Shown here: positions 32,447 to 39,572 of the stretch, piece after piece
Layout: every line of letters starts with the position of its first letter
Position numbering within the stretch: position 1 is the stretch's first letter
NCBI GenBank assembly: GCA_934256595.1
Contig: CAKQOW010000017.1
Span: 1-39,572, forward strand
Reading direction: 5' to 3'
From: an uncultured Clostridia bacterium
Lineage (GTDB): Bacteria; Bacillota; Clostridia; Peptostreptococcales; Anaerovoracaceae
Length of the DNA: 39,572 nucleotides
Program-made: the position numbers and the translations under genes
The notes under the pieces: model-generated
The model's input: the letters and a program-made list of their open reading frames with translations, nothing else
Told to the model about the DNA's origin: nothing
Databases searched by the model: none

Positions 32447-34939
32447 TCAGTATTTTGTAGTCAGCTTAGTAGCTTCCTTGTATGGTTTTACAAGCATGTA
32501 TACTATGAATGCAAGAACTGCTACTGCGAAGATTAAGCCGATTACGTTGATGTTTCCTGTGAACAGTCCGCCGAACTGGTTGATCATTAATGCTACTGCA
32601 TATGCGAATAAGCACTGATATCCGATTGCAAACCAAGTCCATTTTGCGTTGTTCATTTCACGCTTGATAGCTCCGATAGCTGCAAAGCATGGTGCGCAAA
32701 GCAGGTTGAATACGAGGAATGAGTATCCTGTAATTCCTGTGAATACAGACTGGAGTGTCGCATAAACGTCTCCTGATGCTCCGTAGAGTATACCCATAGT
32801 ACCAACGATGTTTTCCTTTGCAACAAGCCCTGTGATTGATGCAACTGTTGCTTCCCATGTGCCCCAGCCAAGAGGTGCAAATATCCATGCAATTGCATTA
32901 CCTATACCTGCAAGTATTGATGAGTCAAGTTCATCTTCAGCAAGCATTCTGAATGTGCCGTCTACTGTTCCGAAGTATGACAGGAACCATACGCCTATAG
33001 TTGAAAGCAGTATGATTGTTCCGGCCTTCTTGATGAATGACCAGCCACGCTCCCACATTGAACGAAGCACGTTGCCTACTGTAGGCATATGATATGCAGG
33101 AAGCTCCATAACGAACGGTGCAGGTTCTCCTGAGAACATCTTTGTCTTTTTAAGCATTATACCTGAAATAACTATTGCAGCCATTCCGATGAAGTATGCT
33201 GATGTTGCAACAATTGCCGAACCGCCAAAGATTGCTCCCGCGATCATTGCTATAAACGGAACCTTAGCTCCGCAAGGTATGAATGTCGTAGTCATAATTG
33301 TCATACGACGGTCTCTTTCGTTTTCGATTGTTCTTGATGCCATTACGCCGGGGATACCGCAGCCTGTACCGATAAGCATAGGTATGAATGACTTGCCTGA
33401 CAGTCCGAACTTACGGAAAATTCTATCCAGTACGAAAGCTATACGAGCCATATATCCGCACGCTTCAAGGAATGCAAGAAGCAGGAATAATACGAGCATC
33501 TGAGGTACGAAACCAAGTACTGCGCCGACACCGGCTACAATACCGTCAAGGATAAGACCGTTTAACCAGTCTGCTGCGCCTGCATTTGAAAGTCCGCTTT
33601 CAAGAAGCGCAGGAATTCCCGGTACCCATGTGCCGTATGTTGATGTATCAGGAGCGCCGTAGCCTTCCTTGTAATCTGTGTTCAGGTACTGGTCTACTGC
33701 AGTTTCCAGATCAGCCTTTGTAGCTCCCGGAACCTGGGTAACTTCAAGTGTTTCTTCATCTTCAAGTTCATATGTAACGCTTGCATCTGCAGGAGTCAGC
33801 TTTTCTAAGTCCATAAGAGCTGCCTGCGCTGCAGCGTCATCGTAATTCTCGTTTTCGAGGTCGATTGCATCTGCAATGCCGTCATTACCGTATTCTGAAA
33901 TGAATGCGTCTAATATCTGATCAGTATCTCCGTATGTTTCAGCAGCTTCTTCATACTGTCCCGATCCGCTTCCGAACAGGTGCCAGCCGTCACCGAACAC
34001 ACCGTCGTTCATCCAGTCTGTTGCCGCTGAACCTACTGTTACCATTGATATGTAGTAAACCAGGAACATAATTGCCGCGAATATAGGCAGTCCCAGCCAT
34101 CTGTTTGTAACAACTCTGTCTATCTTGTCTGATGTTGAAAGCTGTCCAACGTTCTTTTTCTTGTAGCATGCCTTGATAATTGACGCTATGTAGATGTATC
34201 TTTCATTTGTTATGATTGACTCGGCATCATCGTCCATTTCTTTTTCGGCAGCCTTGATATCGTTTTCGATATGGTTTTTAACCTCTGCATCGATATTAAG
34301 TCCTGAAAGAACCTTGTCATCTCTTTCAAATATCTTGATCGCATACCATCTCTGCTGTTCTTCAGGCATTTCGTGTACTGCAGCTTCTTCGATGTGTGCG
34401 ATTGCGTGTTCTACGCAACCTGCAAATGTATGCATAGGTACTGTCTTTGCATTCTTGGCAGCATCTATTGCAGCCTCTGCGGCCTCCATAACGCCTGTGC
34501 CCTTGAGCGCTGAAATCTCAACGATTTTGCAGCCAAGCTGTCTTGAAAGTTCTTCTGTGTTTATCTTGTCGCCGTTCTTTCTGACAACATCCATCATATT
34601 GATTGCGATTACAACCGGAATTCCCAGCTCTGTAAGCTGTGTTGTCAGGTAAAGGTTTCTCTCAAGGTTTGTACCGTCTATAATGTTAAGTATTGCATCG
34701 GGTCTTTCACCTATGAGGTAGTTTCTTGCAACTACTTCTTCTAATGTATATGGTGATAATGAGTATATACCCGGAAGGTCAGTGATGGTAACTCCATCGT
34801 GCTTTTTAAGTTTACCTTCTTTTTTTTCTACGGTTACACCCGGCCAGTTACCTACAAACTGATTAGAGCCGGTAAGCGCATTAAACAGTGTAGTCTTACC
34901 GGAGTTGGGGTTTCCCGCAAGAGCTATTCGTAAGTTCAT
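32447..34939 (-). CDS. feoB: Ferrous iron transporter FeoB
   Basis: An 830-aa Fe(II) transporter. The N-terminal G domain has G1 GNPNSGKT (9-16), G3 DLPG (54-57) and G4 NMMD (114-117), followed by a helical GDI-like region, then the membrane domain with two Gate/Nucleoside-recognition segments (GFVPQMLVLFLLLAFLEACG, IPMLIGTGCGIPGVMASRTI, FIPCGAKVPFIAMI). An acidic insertion of about 110 residues (about 323-435) follows the first membrane helix and is absent from shorter FeoBs. Co-directional with two feoA genes upstream; a TTAGC-N4-GCTAA box lies 26 nt before its start. Confidence 0.97.
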   Translation of the reverse strand: MNLRIALAGNPNSGKTTLFNALTGSNQFVGNWPGVTVEKKEGKLKKHDGVTITDLPGIYSLSPYTLEEVVARNYLIGERPDAILNIIDGTNLERNLYLTTQLTELGIPVVIAINMMDVVRKNGDKINTEELSRQLGCKIVEISALKGTGVMEAAEAAIDAAKNAKTVPMHTFAGCVEHAIAHIEEAAVHEMPEEQQRWYAIKIFERDDKVLSGLNIDAEVKNHIENDIKAAEKEMDDDAESIITNERYIYIASIIKACYKKKNVGQLSTSDKIDRVVTNRWLGLPIFAAIMFLVYYISMVTVGSAATDWMNDGVFGDGWHLFGSGSGQYEEAAETYGDTDQILDAFISEYGNDGIADAIDLENENYDDAAAQAALMDLEKLTPADASVTYELEDEETLEVTQVPGATKADLETAVDQYLNTDYKEGYGAPDTSTYGTWVPGIPALLESGLSNAGAADWLNGLILDGIVAGVGAVLGFVPQMLVLFLLLAFLEACGYMARIAFVLDRIFRKFGLSGKSFIPMLIGTGCGIPGVMASRTIENERDRRMTIMTTTFIPCGAKVPFIAMIAGAIFGGSAIVATSAYFIGMAAIVISGIMLKKTKMFSGEPAPFVMELPAYHMPTVGNVLRSMWERGWSFIKKAGTIILLSTIGVWFLSYFGTVDGTFRMLAEDELDSSILAGIGNAIAWIFAPLGWGTWEATVASITGLVAKENIVGTMGILYGASGDVYATLQSVFTGITGYSFLVFNLLCAPCFAAIGAIKREMNNAKWTWFAIGYQCLFAYAVALMINQFGGLFTGNINVIGLIFAVAVLAFIVYMLVKPYKEATKLTTKY

Positions 34940-34964
34940 TGTCTAAGTTCCTCTCTTTCCTCAA

Positions 34965-34978
34965 TTAGCACAAGCTAA
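34965..34978. promoter_or_regulatory. TTAGC-N4-GCTAA box between feoA and feoB
   Basis: TTAGCACAAGCTAA, a perfect 5+4+5 palindrome. Just upstream a small GGGG/CCCC hairpin (about 34990-35015) lies in the feoA-feoB gap, so feoB may have its own metal control or a partial terminator. Confidence 0.6.
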
Positions 34979-35020
34979 CCTGTGCCCTGAAAATACAGGG
35001 GAATAATCCCCTTTTGATTG

Positions 35021-35242
35021 CTATTCGATTTCGATCATTTCTGCGTCTGCTTTACGAAGTGACAGCTCATAGCCTCTGACTGTTACTTCAATAGGGTCTC
35101 CAAGAGGTGCCACTTTTCTTATGTAGACCTCAACGCCTTTGGTGATTCCCATATCCATAATACGACGCTTAACTGCGCCTTCACCATGCAGCTTGACAAC
35201 TTTCACAGTTTCGCCTATCTTAGCCTGCTTCAGTGTGTTCAT
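35021..35242 (-). CDS. feoA: FeoA-domain protein, second copy
   Basis: A 73-aa SH3-like FeoA protein (LKQAKIGETVKVVKLHGEG, RRIMDMGITKGVEV, APLGDPIEVTVRGYELSLRK), a cytoplasmic regulator of FeoB. GGAGG precedes the ATG. It is encoded between another feoA-like gene and feoB, as in many Clostridia with two FeoA paralogs. Confidence 0.93.
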   Translation of the reverse strand: MNTLKQAKIGETVKVVKLHGEGAVKRRIMDMGITKGVEVYIRKVAPLGDPIEVTVRGYELSLRKADAEMIEIE

Positions 35243-35278
35243 ACAATACTCCTCCTTATATATAAATTACATATTAAA

Positions 35279-35491
35279 CTAAACCATTATCTTTCGGGCC
35301 ATTTCTTCGCTTACCGCTACTCTGGCCTCTTTAACATTTACAATTACATTGCCGCCCAGCTTGTTTATGATGGTTACATTACCGCCAACTACAAAGCCCA
35401 GGTTCTCAAGGTGTTTCTTTACCTCCGGCGAGCCGCCGATTTTTTTGATGGTGTTTGCTTCTCCAACATCTGTTAGTGTTAATGGCATCAT
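35279..35491 (-). CDS. FeoA-domain protein, first copy
   Basis: A 70-aa FeoA-like protein (DVGEANTIKKIGGSPEVKKHLENLGF, VGGNVTIINKLGGNVIVNVKEARVAVSEEMARKI). The ATG at 35491 is chosen because GGAGGTAACT precedes it; an in-frame ATG at 35503 overlaps that site. It is the promoter-proximal gene of the feo operon, 36 nt from the second feoA, behind four metal-type operator boxes. Confidence 0.9.
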   Translation of the reverse strand: MMPLTLTDVGEANTIKKIGGSPEVKKHLENLGFVVGGNVTIINKLGGNVIVNVKEARVAVSEEMARKIMV

Positions 35492-35511
35492 AGTTACCTC
35501 CATACAATCAG

Positions 35512-35644
35512 TTAGCCTTCACTAATTAGTCACAGCTAACTCAAGCATTAAATTTTAGATTAGCAAACGCTAACCTTTCACCAAAATATATAGTTAGCTC
35601 TCACTAACCATATATACACTACACCTCTAAAACACCTTTGTCAA
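35512..35644 (-). promoter_or_regulatory. feo operon promoter region with four TTAGC-type boxes
   Basis: Boxes at 35512-35525 (TTAGC CTTC ACTAA), 35526-35539 (TTAGT CACA GCTAA), 35560-35573 (TTAGC AAAC GCTAA, perfect) and 35594-35607 (TTAGC TCTC ACTAA). Starts are 14, 34 and 34 bp apart, so three of them are phased at about three helical turns. A minus-strand TTGACA lies at 35639-35644, placing the boxes over and downstream of the promoter, as for a repressor. A clear -10 is not certain. Confidence 0.65.
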
Positions 35645-35780
35645 CTGTTTTTTGTGTTTTTTATATAAATTTTTTTACGAAATTCATCTGAAAAAACAGA
35701 GAAATTCAACATTAATTATTCCAACCAAATATTACAGAAGAAAAATTTGTTTCACAAATCCAGTTAGGTCATAAACTGAA

Positions 35781-35908
35781 AAATTGCATTCTCGCTAACG
35801 CTCGGCAATTTCTGTATTTGACCTGCCTACCATTTGCTTTGCAAATGGGGCTAGGTCTTTTCACCGTAGCTTTCTTCCAATCGTGCCTCGCACTTTTGGC
35901 GTTTTCTC
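35781..35908. repeat. Cluster of palindromic intergenic repeats, copy 2
   Basis: Three hairpins lie in the otherwise gene-free 35608-35916 stretch: AAATTGC...GCAATTT (35781-35811, loop with CGCTAACGCTCG), CCATTTGC-TTT-GCAAATGG (35830-35848) within GACCT...TAGGTC, and CGTAGCTTTCTTCCAATC (from 35865) leading to CGTGC-CTC-GCAC. The last two are relatives of 32092-32177 in swapped order; the inner stem changed from CACAC/GTGT to GTGC/GCAC, keeping pairing. Nothing else was found in this stretch. Confidence 0.65.
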
Positions 35909-35916
35909 TTAAAATA

Positions 35917-35943
35917 ACAGAGCCTCCGAAATGGAGGCTCTGT
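35917..35943. terminator. Terminator after the dihydropyrimidinase gene
   Basis: ACAGAGCCTCC pairs with GGAGGCTCTGT around a short GAAAT loop, followed on the minus strand by TATTTTAAG. Strong stem of 11 bp. Confidence 0.85.
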
Positions 35944-35962
35944 GTCAGTACATATTAATATA

Positions 35963-37393
35963 CTAGAATTCAGGGCTTGTGAATTTAACCTTCTTGCACT
36001 TAACGAACTTACCGTCGCCCTTCTGGCCAACGTAGTCTTTACCGTCAAATACCAGCTTACCTCTTGAGTAAACTGCTACAGGATATCCCTTGAACTTAGC
36101 TGTTTCCCAGATAGTATGGTCTAATGCACCATGCTGGTTTTCAGCATTCTTAACTTCAAATGTCTTCTTAGGGTCGTATACAACGATATCTGCATCAAGA
36201 CCAACTTCGATAGCGCCTTTGCAGTAGTCGATACCAAACAGCTTAGCAGGGTTTGTAGCTGAAATAGCAACAGCCTTTTCAAATGTGATTCTGCCCTTGT
36301 TTGCTTCTGATAAGATATATGGATACATATTTTCAATACCAGCGCAGCCGTTAGGAATTGTTGTATAGTTACCAGGAGTACCGTCTTTCTGAGTAATTCC
36401 CCAGTCTTTTTCTGATTTCAGGAATGGGCAGTGGTCTGTAGCAAGTGTTGATACATAACCGTTTCTGATACCTTCCCAAAGAGCGTCCTGTGATGCTTTA
36501 CCCTTCATTGGAGGTGAGCATACGAAGTCTCTAGCTCTTAAATCTAATTCAGGAATACCGTTCTTGTAAACGTCTTTTGTGAAGTACAGGTACTGAGGGC
36601 AGGTTTCCGCGAAGATTGGGTATCCTTCGTTTCTTGCATCTCTAACTGCTTCAACACCCTGTTTGTTGTCAAGGTGAACGATATATAATGAAGTTCCTGC
36701 CATCTTAGCAAGGTTGATAGCTCTTACATCAGCTTCGCCTGCAACAGCTTCATTCTTTGACATGTAGTGCCACCAGGCATCAGTTTTGCCTTCTGCAAGG
36801 TACTTAGCGTTTAAGCACTTGTTTACGTCGTTGTTTTCAGCGTGAACACCAACTAATGCGCCGATTTTAGCAGCATGAGTTAATACATTGAAGAACTGAC
36901 CGTCATCTACACCAAAGTCATATACCATGAATACTTTGAATGATGTTACACCGTTCTTAACGCATTCGTCCATAGTGTCTAACATATCCTGAGTCTTGGC
37001 ATTACCAACACCTACGTGGTATGAGTAGTCGATAGCAGGTCCGTCTGCCTGGCAGATAGCATCTCTTCTCTTTACTGCGTCCCACATTCCTTCTCCCTCA
37101 GGTGCCTGAAGAACGAAGTCGAATACTGTAGTAGTACCGCCGCAGGCAGCAGCTCTTGTACCTGTGAAGTAGTCGTCTGTAGCGATTGTTCCGCCGAAAG
37201 GCATTGCAAGATGAGTATGACCATCAATTGCTCCAGGAAGGATCATTTTGCCTTTAGCATCTATAACTTCTGTTTTCTTTTCAGGTTTAAGATTTGCGCC
37301 TATAGCAACAATCTTTTCACCTTTTACAGCTACATCAGCCTTGAAAGTTGATGTTGCGGTAACAACTGTACCATTCTTAAATAGTAAATCCAT
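35963..37393 (-). CDS. Dihydropyrimidinase / D-hydantoinase
   Basis: A 476-aa amidohydrolase opening cyclic ureides (dihydropyrimidines or hydantoins). Metal ligands: H59 and H61 in DGHTHLAMPF, the probably carboxylated lysine K153 in TSFKVFMVYD, His in VGVHAEN and Asp in ATDHCPF. Length and motifs match HydA. AGGAGG precedes the ATG. It lies downstream of an NCS1 permease gene, suggesting uptake and breakdown of a pyrimidine or hydantoin; the substrate is unproven. A hairpin terminator lies between the two genes. Confidence 0.9.
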   Translation of the reverse strand: MDLLFKNGTVVTATSTFKADVAVKGEKIVAIGANLKPEKKTEVIDAKGKMILPGAIDGHTHLAMPFGGTIATDDYFTGTRAAACGGTTTVFDFVLQAPEGEGMWDAVKRRDAICQADGPAIDYSYHVGVGNAKTQDMLDTMDECVKNGVTSFKVFMVYDFGVDDGQFFNVLTHAAKIGALVGVHAENNDVNKCLNAKYLAEGKTDAWWHYMSKNEAVAGEADVRAINLAKMAGTSLYIVHLDNKQGVEAVRDARNEGYPIFAETCPQYLYFTKDVYKNGIPELDLRARDFVCSPPMKGKASQDALWEGIRNGYVSTLATDHCPFLKSEKDWGITQKDGTPGNYTTIPNGCAGIENMYPYILSEANKGRITFEKAVAISATNPAKLFGIDYCKGAIEVGLDADIVVYDPKKTFEVKNAENQHGALDHTIWETAKFKGYPVAVYSRGKLVFDGKDYVGQKGDGKFVKCKKVKFTSPEF

Positions 37394-37438
37394 AAGTTAC
37401 CTCCTATAAGACTTTTTTGTTGTTAGTGTTATAAAATC

Positions 37439-37464
37439 AAAGGGCCTTTATACAAAGGCCCTTT
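37439..37464 (-). terminator. Terminator between the NCS1 permease and dihydropyrimidinase genes
   Basis: AAAGGGCCTTT and AAAGGCCCTTT form an 11-bp stem with a 4-nt loop. On the minus strand it follows the permease stop by about 57 nt and is followed by GATTTTATAAC, so it may terminate fully or attenuate expression of the downstream enzyme. Confidence 0.7.
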
Positions 37465-37520
37465 ATAATCATATTTTTACGCCGTTGCGTAAGTTTCCAT
37501 ATACAGTTCTGAATTAAAGA

Positions 37521-39092
37521 CTATTCGAACTTAGTAATCTGAGCGTATTCTTCTTCAGTTACATATGACTTGCCAGCCAGTGAAGTCTTCATAAGTAATA
37601 CGTATACGATGAAGCCGATTACGAATGACCAGATGTAGTTCCATTCTGCAAGGAATGTCCAGAATCCGCCGGATACTCCGAAGTAAGCGATTAGCGGAAC
37701 TATGAATGCCACGAACCATGAAATGATTGCAGCCCAGTTGAAACCGTTGCTGTATGAGTATCTTCCGTCCTTTACGAACATATCTCTGATATCAAGTCTC
37801 TGTTTCTTAACAATCCAGAAGTCAGCAACCAGGATAGCAGCTACAGGAGCAAGAATTGTTCCGTATGCGTTCATCCATGTGAAGTAAGCTGAACCCGAAC
37901 CGTAGATCCACCAAGCCTGTAATACGAAGAATGCCATCAGACAAGTGATAAGTACGCCTAATCTGTAGCTGATCTTCTTAGGGTTGATGTTTGAAAGACC
38001 GTTTGCAGGAGCTACTACGTTAGCAGCGCAGCAAGTAGTGATTGTAGCCATAACTACACCTACAGCGGAAATGAAGATAGCAATCTTGTTGTCTAAGTGA
38101 TAGAAAACTGTAGTCGGGTCGAATGATGCAACGCCGTCAGCAAGCTTAGTTGCCTGAGCGAAGTAAGCACCAACGAATGCGCAGAATGCCATTGGGATAG
38201 GCATACCGAGCATCTGTCCCCAGAACTGTGAACCGTTGCTCTTAGCATATCTTGAGAAGTCAGGAATGTTAAGTGCAACTGTAGCCCAGAATGCGATGTT
38301 GCCCATCAGACCTGTAAGGTATACATAGCCGAAACCGCCGCTCTCTGCGATTAACGCCTGGTCGTTAGGCTGAGCCATTACTTCCCAGAAACCAACGCCT
38401 GCAGCGCCGTGAGCATATGTGTAAGCCCAGATCAGAAGTCCGATCATTACTGCAAGAAGGATAGGTCCGCCGATGTTCTGAACCCATTTGATGTTTTCAA
38501 GTCCGTTGTATGCAACCCATGCAATAAGAAGCATAAATAAGATAAATCCGATGAAAGTACCTTCTGATACTGTCTGCATACCGCCCCATGAAGGAAGGTT
38601 GATAGTCCATTCAGCGTCTAAGAATTTAGGAGCGAAGCAGCCGATGATAGCTGCGAATGCGCCGCCGCCAACCCATGACTGTACTGAACACCATCCCATA
38701 GCTGTGAACGCTCTCAGTAATGAAGGAAGATGCGCGCCCTTCATACCGAATGTCATTCTTGCGAAAAGAGGGAACGGGATACCGTATTTAGTACCTACAG
38801 TTGAGTTTAACTGAATCGGTACCAGGATGATTAAGTTACCTAAAGCTACGTTTAATACTGAAAGCCAAGGTGACACACCCATTGTGATAAGTCCTGATGC
38901 AAGTGAAAGTGATGGAATACATATTGACATACCAACCCAAAGCATTGTGATTGTGTATGTAGTCCATGTTCTTTCGGCAACAGATGATGGAGCTAAGTCG
39001 TCATTATAGTACGATGATGACGCCAGTTCCTGTTTAGCTTCGTCTGAAAGTTCAAACAAGCCGTTTCTCTGTACTTGTGAATAAGTAGACAT
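37521..39092 (-). CDS. NCS1-family permease (cytosine/uracil/allantoin/hydantoin type)
   Basis: A 523-aa, about 12-helix transporter. NCS1 hallmarks near the N-terminus: RTWTTYTITMLWVGMSICIPS, then LGNLIILVPIQLNSTVGTKYGIPFPLFARMTFG and GWCSVQSWVGG in the substrate site. These proteins import nucleobases, allantoin or hydantoins with Na+ or H+. Position before a dihydropyrimidinase gene favours a hydantoin or pyrimidine substrate (inference). GGAGG lies 8 nt before the ATG; a promoter with TTACAA and TATAAT lies about 45 bp upstream. Confidence 0.92.
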   Translation of the reverse strand: MSTYSQVQRNGLFELSDEAKQELASSSYYNDDLAPSSVAERTWTTYTITMLWVGMSICIPSLSLASGLITMGVSPWLSVLNVALGNLIILVPIQLNSTVGTKYGIPFPLFARMTFGMKGAHLPSLLRAFTAMGWCSVQSWVGGGAFAAIIGCFAPKFLDAEWTINLPSWGGMQTVSEGTFIGFILFMLLIAWVAYNGLENIKWVQNIGGPILLAVMIGLLIWAYTYAHGAAGVGFWEVMAQPNDQALIAESGGFGYVYLTGLMGNIAFWATVALNIPDFSRYAKSNGSQFWGQMLGMPIPMAFCAFVGAYFAQATKLADGVASFDPTTVFYHLDNKIAIFISAVGVVMATITTCCAANVVAPANGLSNINPKKISYRLGVLITCLMAFFVLQAWWIYGSGSAYFTWMNAYGTILAPVAAILVADFWIVKKQRLDIRDMFVKDGRYSYSNGFNWAAIISWFVAFIVPLIAYFGVSGGFWTFLAEWNYIWSFVIGFIVYVLLMKTSLAGKSYVTEEEYAQITKFE

Positions 39093-39132
39093 TTAAACAC
39101 CTCCATATAAAATTGTAAATTATAACAATCAA

Positions 39133-39161
39133 ATTATACTATAAATGCAACTGAATTGTAA
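39133..39161 (-). promoter_or_regulatory. Promoter of the NCS1 permease gene
   Basis: Minus strand TTACAA (39156-39161), 17-bp spacer, TATAAT (39133-39138). The rest of 39162-39454 is AT-rich with no gene, RNA or repeat that I could support. Confidence 0.65.
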
Positions 39162-39454
39162 CATTTTTTTGATTAAAATCTATGTTTTTTTACTGCATAA
39201 ATCGCAAAAAAATCTAACGTTTTCCCTTGTTTTCAACGCTTTTCATCACTTGCCGCAAAAAAAGGCACAAATATACAAATCCACTGTATGTACGATTTAT
39301 ACGCAAACTAATGCCTTTTCTCTGCAAAACCCGCCGCAAATTCGTACAATAATACTGTATACAAATAAACCGGTTACATCGTTGAAAACTCAAAACTGCC
39401 TGAAATCAGCCTAAAAAAAGCCTGTTTTTCTCAAATAAAACCCTTCTGATTTCC

Positions 39455-39484
39455 TTGACACATATACTATTGAAGTGATAAAAT
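39455..39484 (+). promoter_or_regulatory. Strong plus-strand promoter leaving the window
   Basis: Consensus TTGACA (39455-39460), 18-bp spacer, TAAAAT (39479-39484) preceded by TGA (extended -10). It points to a plus-strand gene beyond 39572. Confidence 0.7.
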
Positions 39485-39489
39485 GAATA

Positions 39490-39572
39490 GGTATTGTAAA
39501 GAAGAAGTAATCCGCTTCTCACCTGCAGACAGCAGTCTGCACGGTTAATATCTGAACTTTGTTATGTTTTGG
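39490..39572 (+). ncRNA. Structured 5' leader, possibly of an infC/ribosomal-protein operon
   Basis: Downstream of the promoter are AGAAG/CTTCT (39512-39519 region) and a perfect TGCAGAC-AGCA-GTCTGCA hairpin (39524-39541), then ACGGTTAATA. The CGCTTCTCACCTGC arrangement reminds me of leaders before infC-rpmI-rplT in Firmicutes. No start codon with a site is seen before the edge, so the identity stays open. Confidence 0.35.

Overview
The window looks like chromosome from an anaerobic Firmicute (Bacillota, Clostridia-type gut or oral anaerobe). Evidence: strong AGGAGG ribosome sites, intrinsic terminators, a butyryl-CoA:acetate-type CoA-transferase, a FeoA/FeoA/FeoB ferrous-iron locus with its Cys-rich partner, DUF2325/DUF3793 proteins, and a rpoN-gap-pgk-tpiA-eno operon. 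The species cannot be named from sequence alone.

Region 1 (1-7,310), all on the minus strand: a complete type V-A CRISPR-Cas locus in the order cas12a-cas4-cas1-cas2-leader-array. The array (26 full repeats plus a clipped one, 26 spacers of which 20 are unique) runs off the left edge. Its crRNA handle appears identical to that of Francisella Cas12a, it contains a large internal duplication, and it uses two repeat variants. The likely array promoter lies just after cas2, and the predicted 5' end of the transcript carries a 13-nt anti-repeat complementary to the 5' part of every repeat.

Region 2 (7,311-10,030) is the most unusual part. Two paralogous sets of small elements flank an operon of a WYL-domain regulator and a 64-aa acidic protein. 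Each set has (A) a 25-26 aa hydrophobic peptide gene behind a promoter with a 37-bp block that is 36/37 identical between copies and preceded by a short terminated RNA, and (B) a promoter driving a short RNA with an 8-codon ORF and a GNRA-capped hairpin supported by covariation. The A peptide of set 1 lies 35 nt upstream of cas12a with no terminator between, so it seems to be the first cistron of the cas operon. I know of no described system like this. The proposal is a peptide/RNA module, possibly controlled by the WYL regulator, coupled to Cas12a expression. An AlbA_2/HATPase (Schlafen-like) gene with an 11-bp tandem repeat after its stop borders the region.

Region 3 (11,640-19,860) is core metabolism: eno, tpiA, pgk, gap and rpoN on the minus strand (no cggR or pgm), trmL, then hom and a SEC-C protein on the plus strand. 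Region 4 (19,860-26,830) holds a CNNM/CorC-like membrane protein, the CoA-transferase, a redox cluster (CXXC mini-protein, 4Fe-4S membrane protein, TlpA-like lipoprotein) and a divergent two-component system. Region 5 (26,860-35,650) has an HMA-like protein, DUF3793 and DUF2325, an AraC regulator, a MacB/FtsX-type ABC exporter, and the feo locus. TTAGC-N4-GCTAA boxes occur before both the feo genes and the DUF2325 operon, suggesting one shared metal-responsive regulon. Region 6 (35,900-39,572) has dihydropyrimidinase/hydantoinase and an NCS1 permease, then a strong plus-strand promoter with a structured leader leaving the window.
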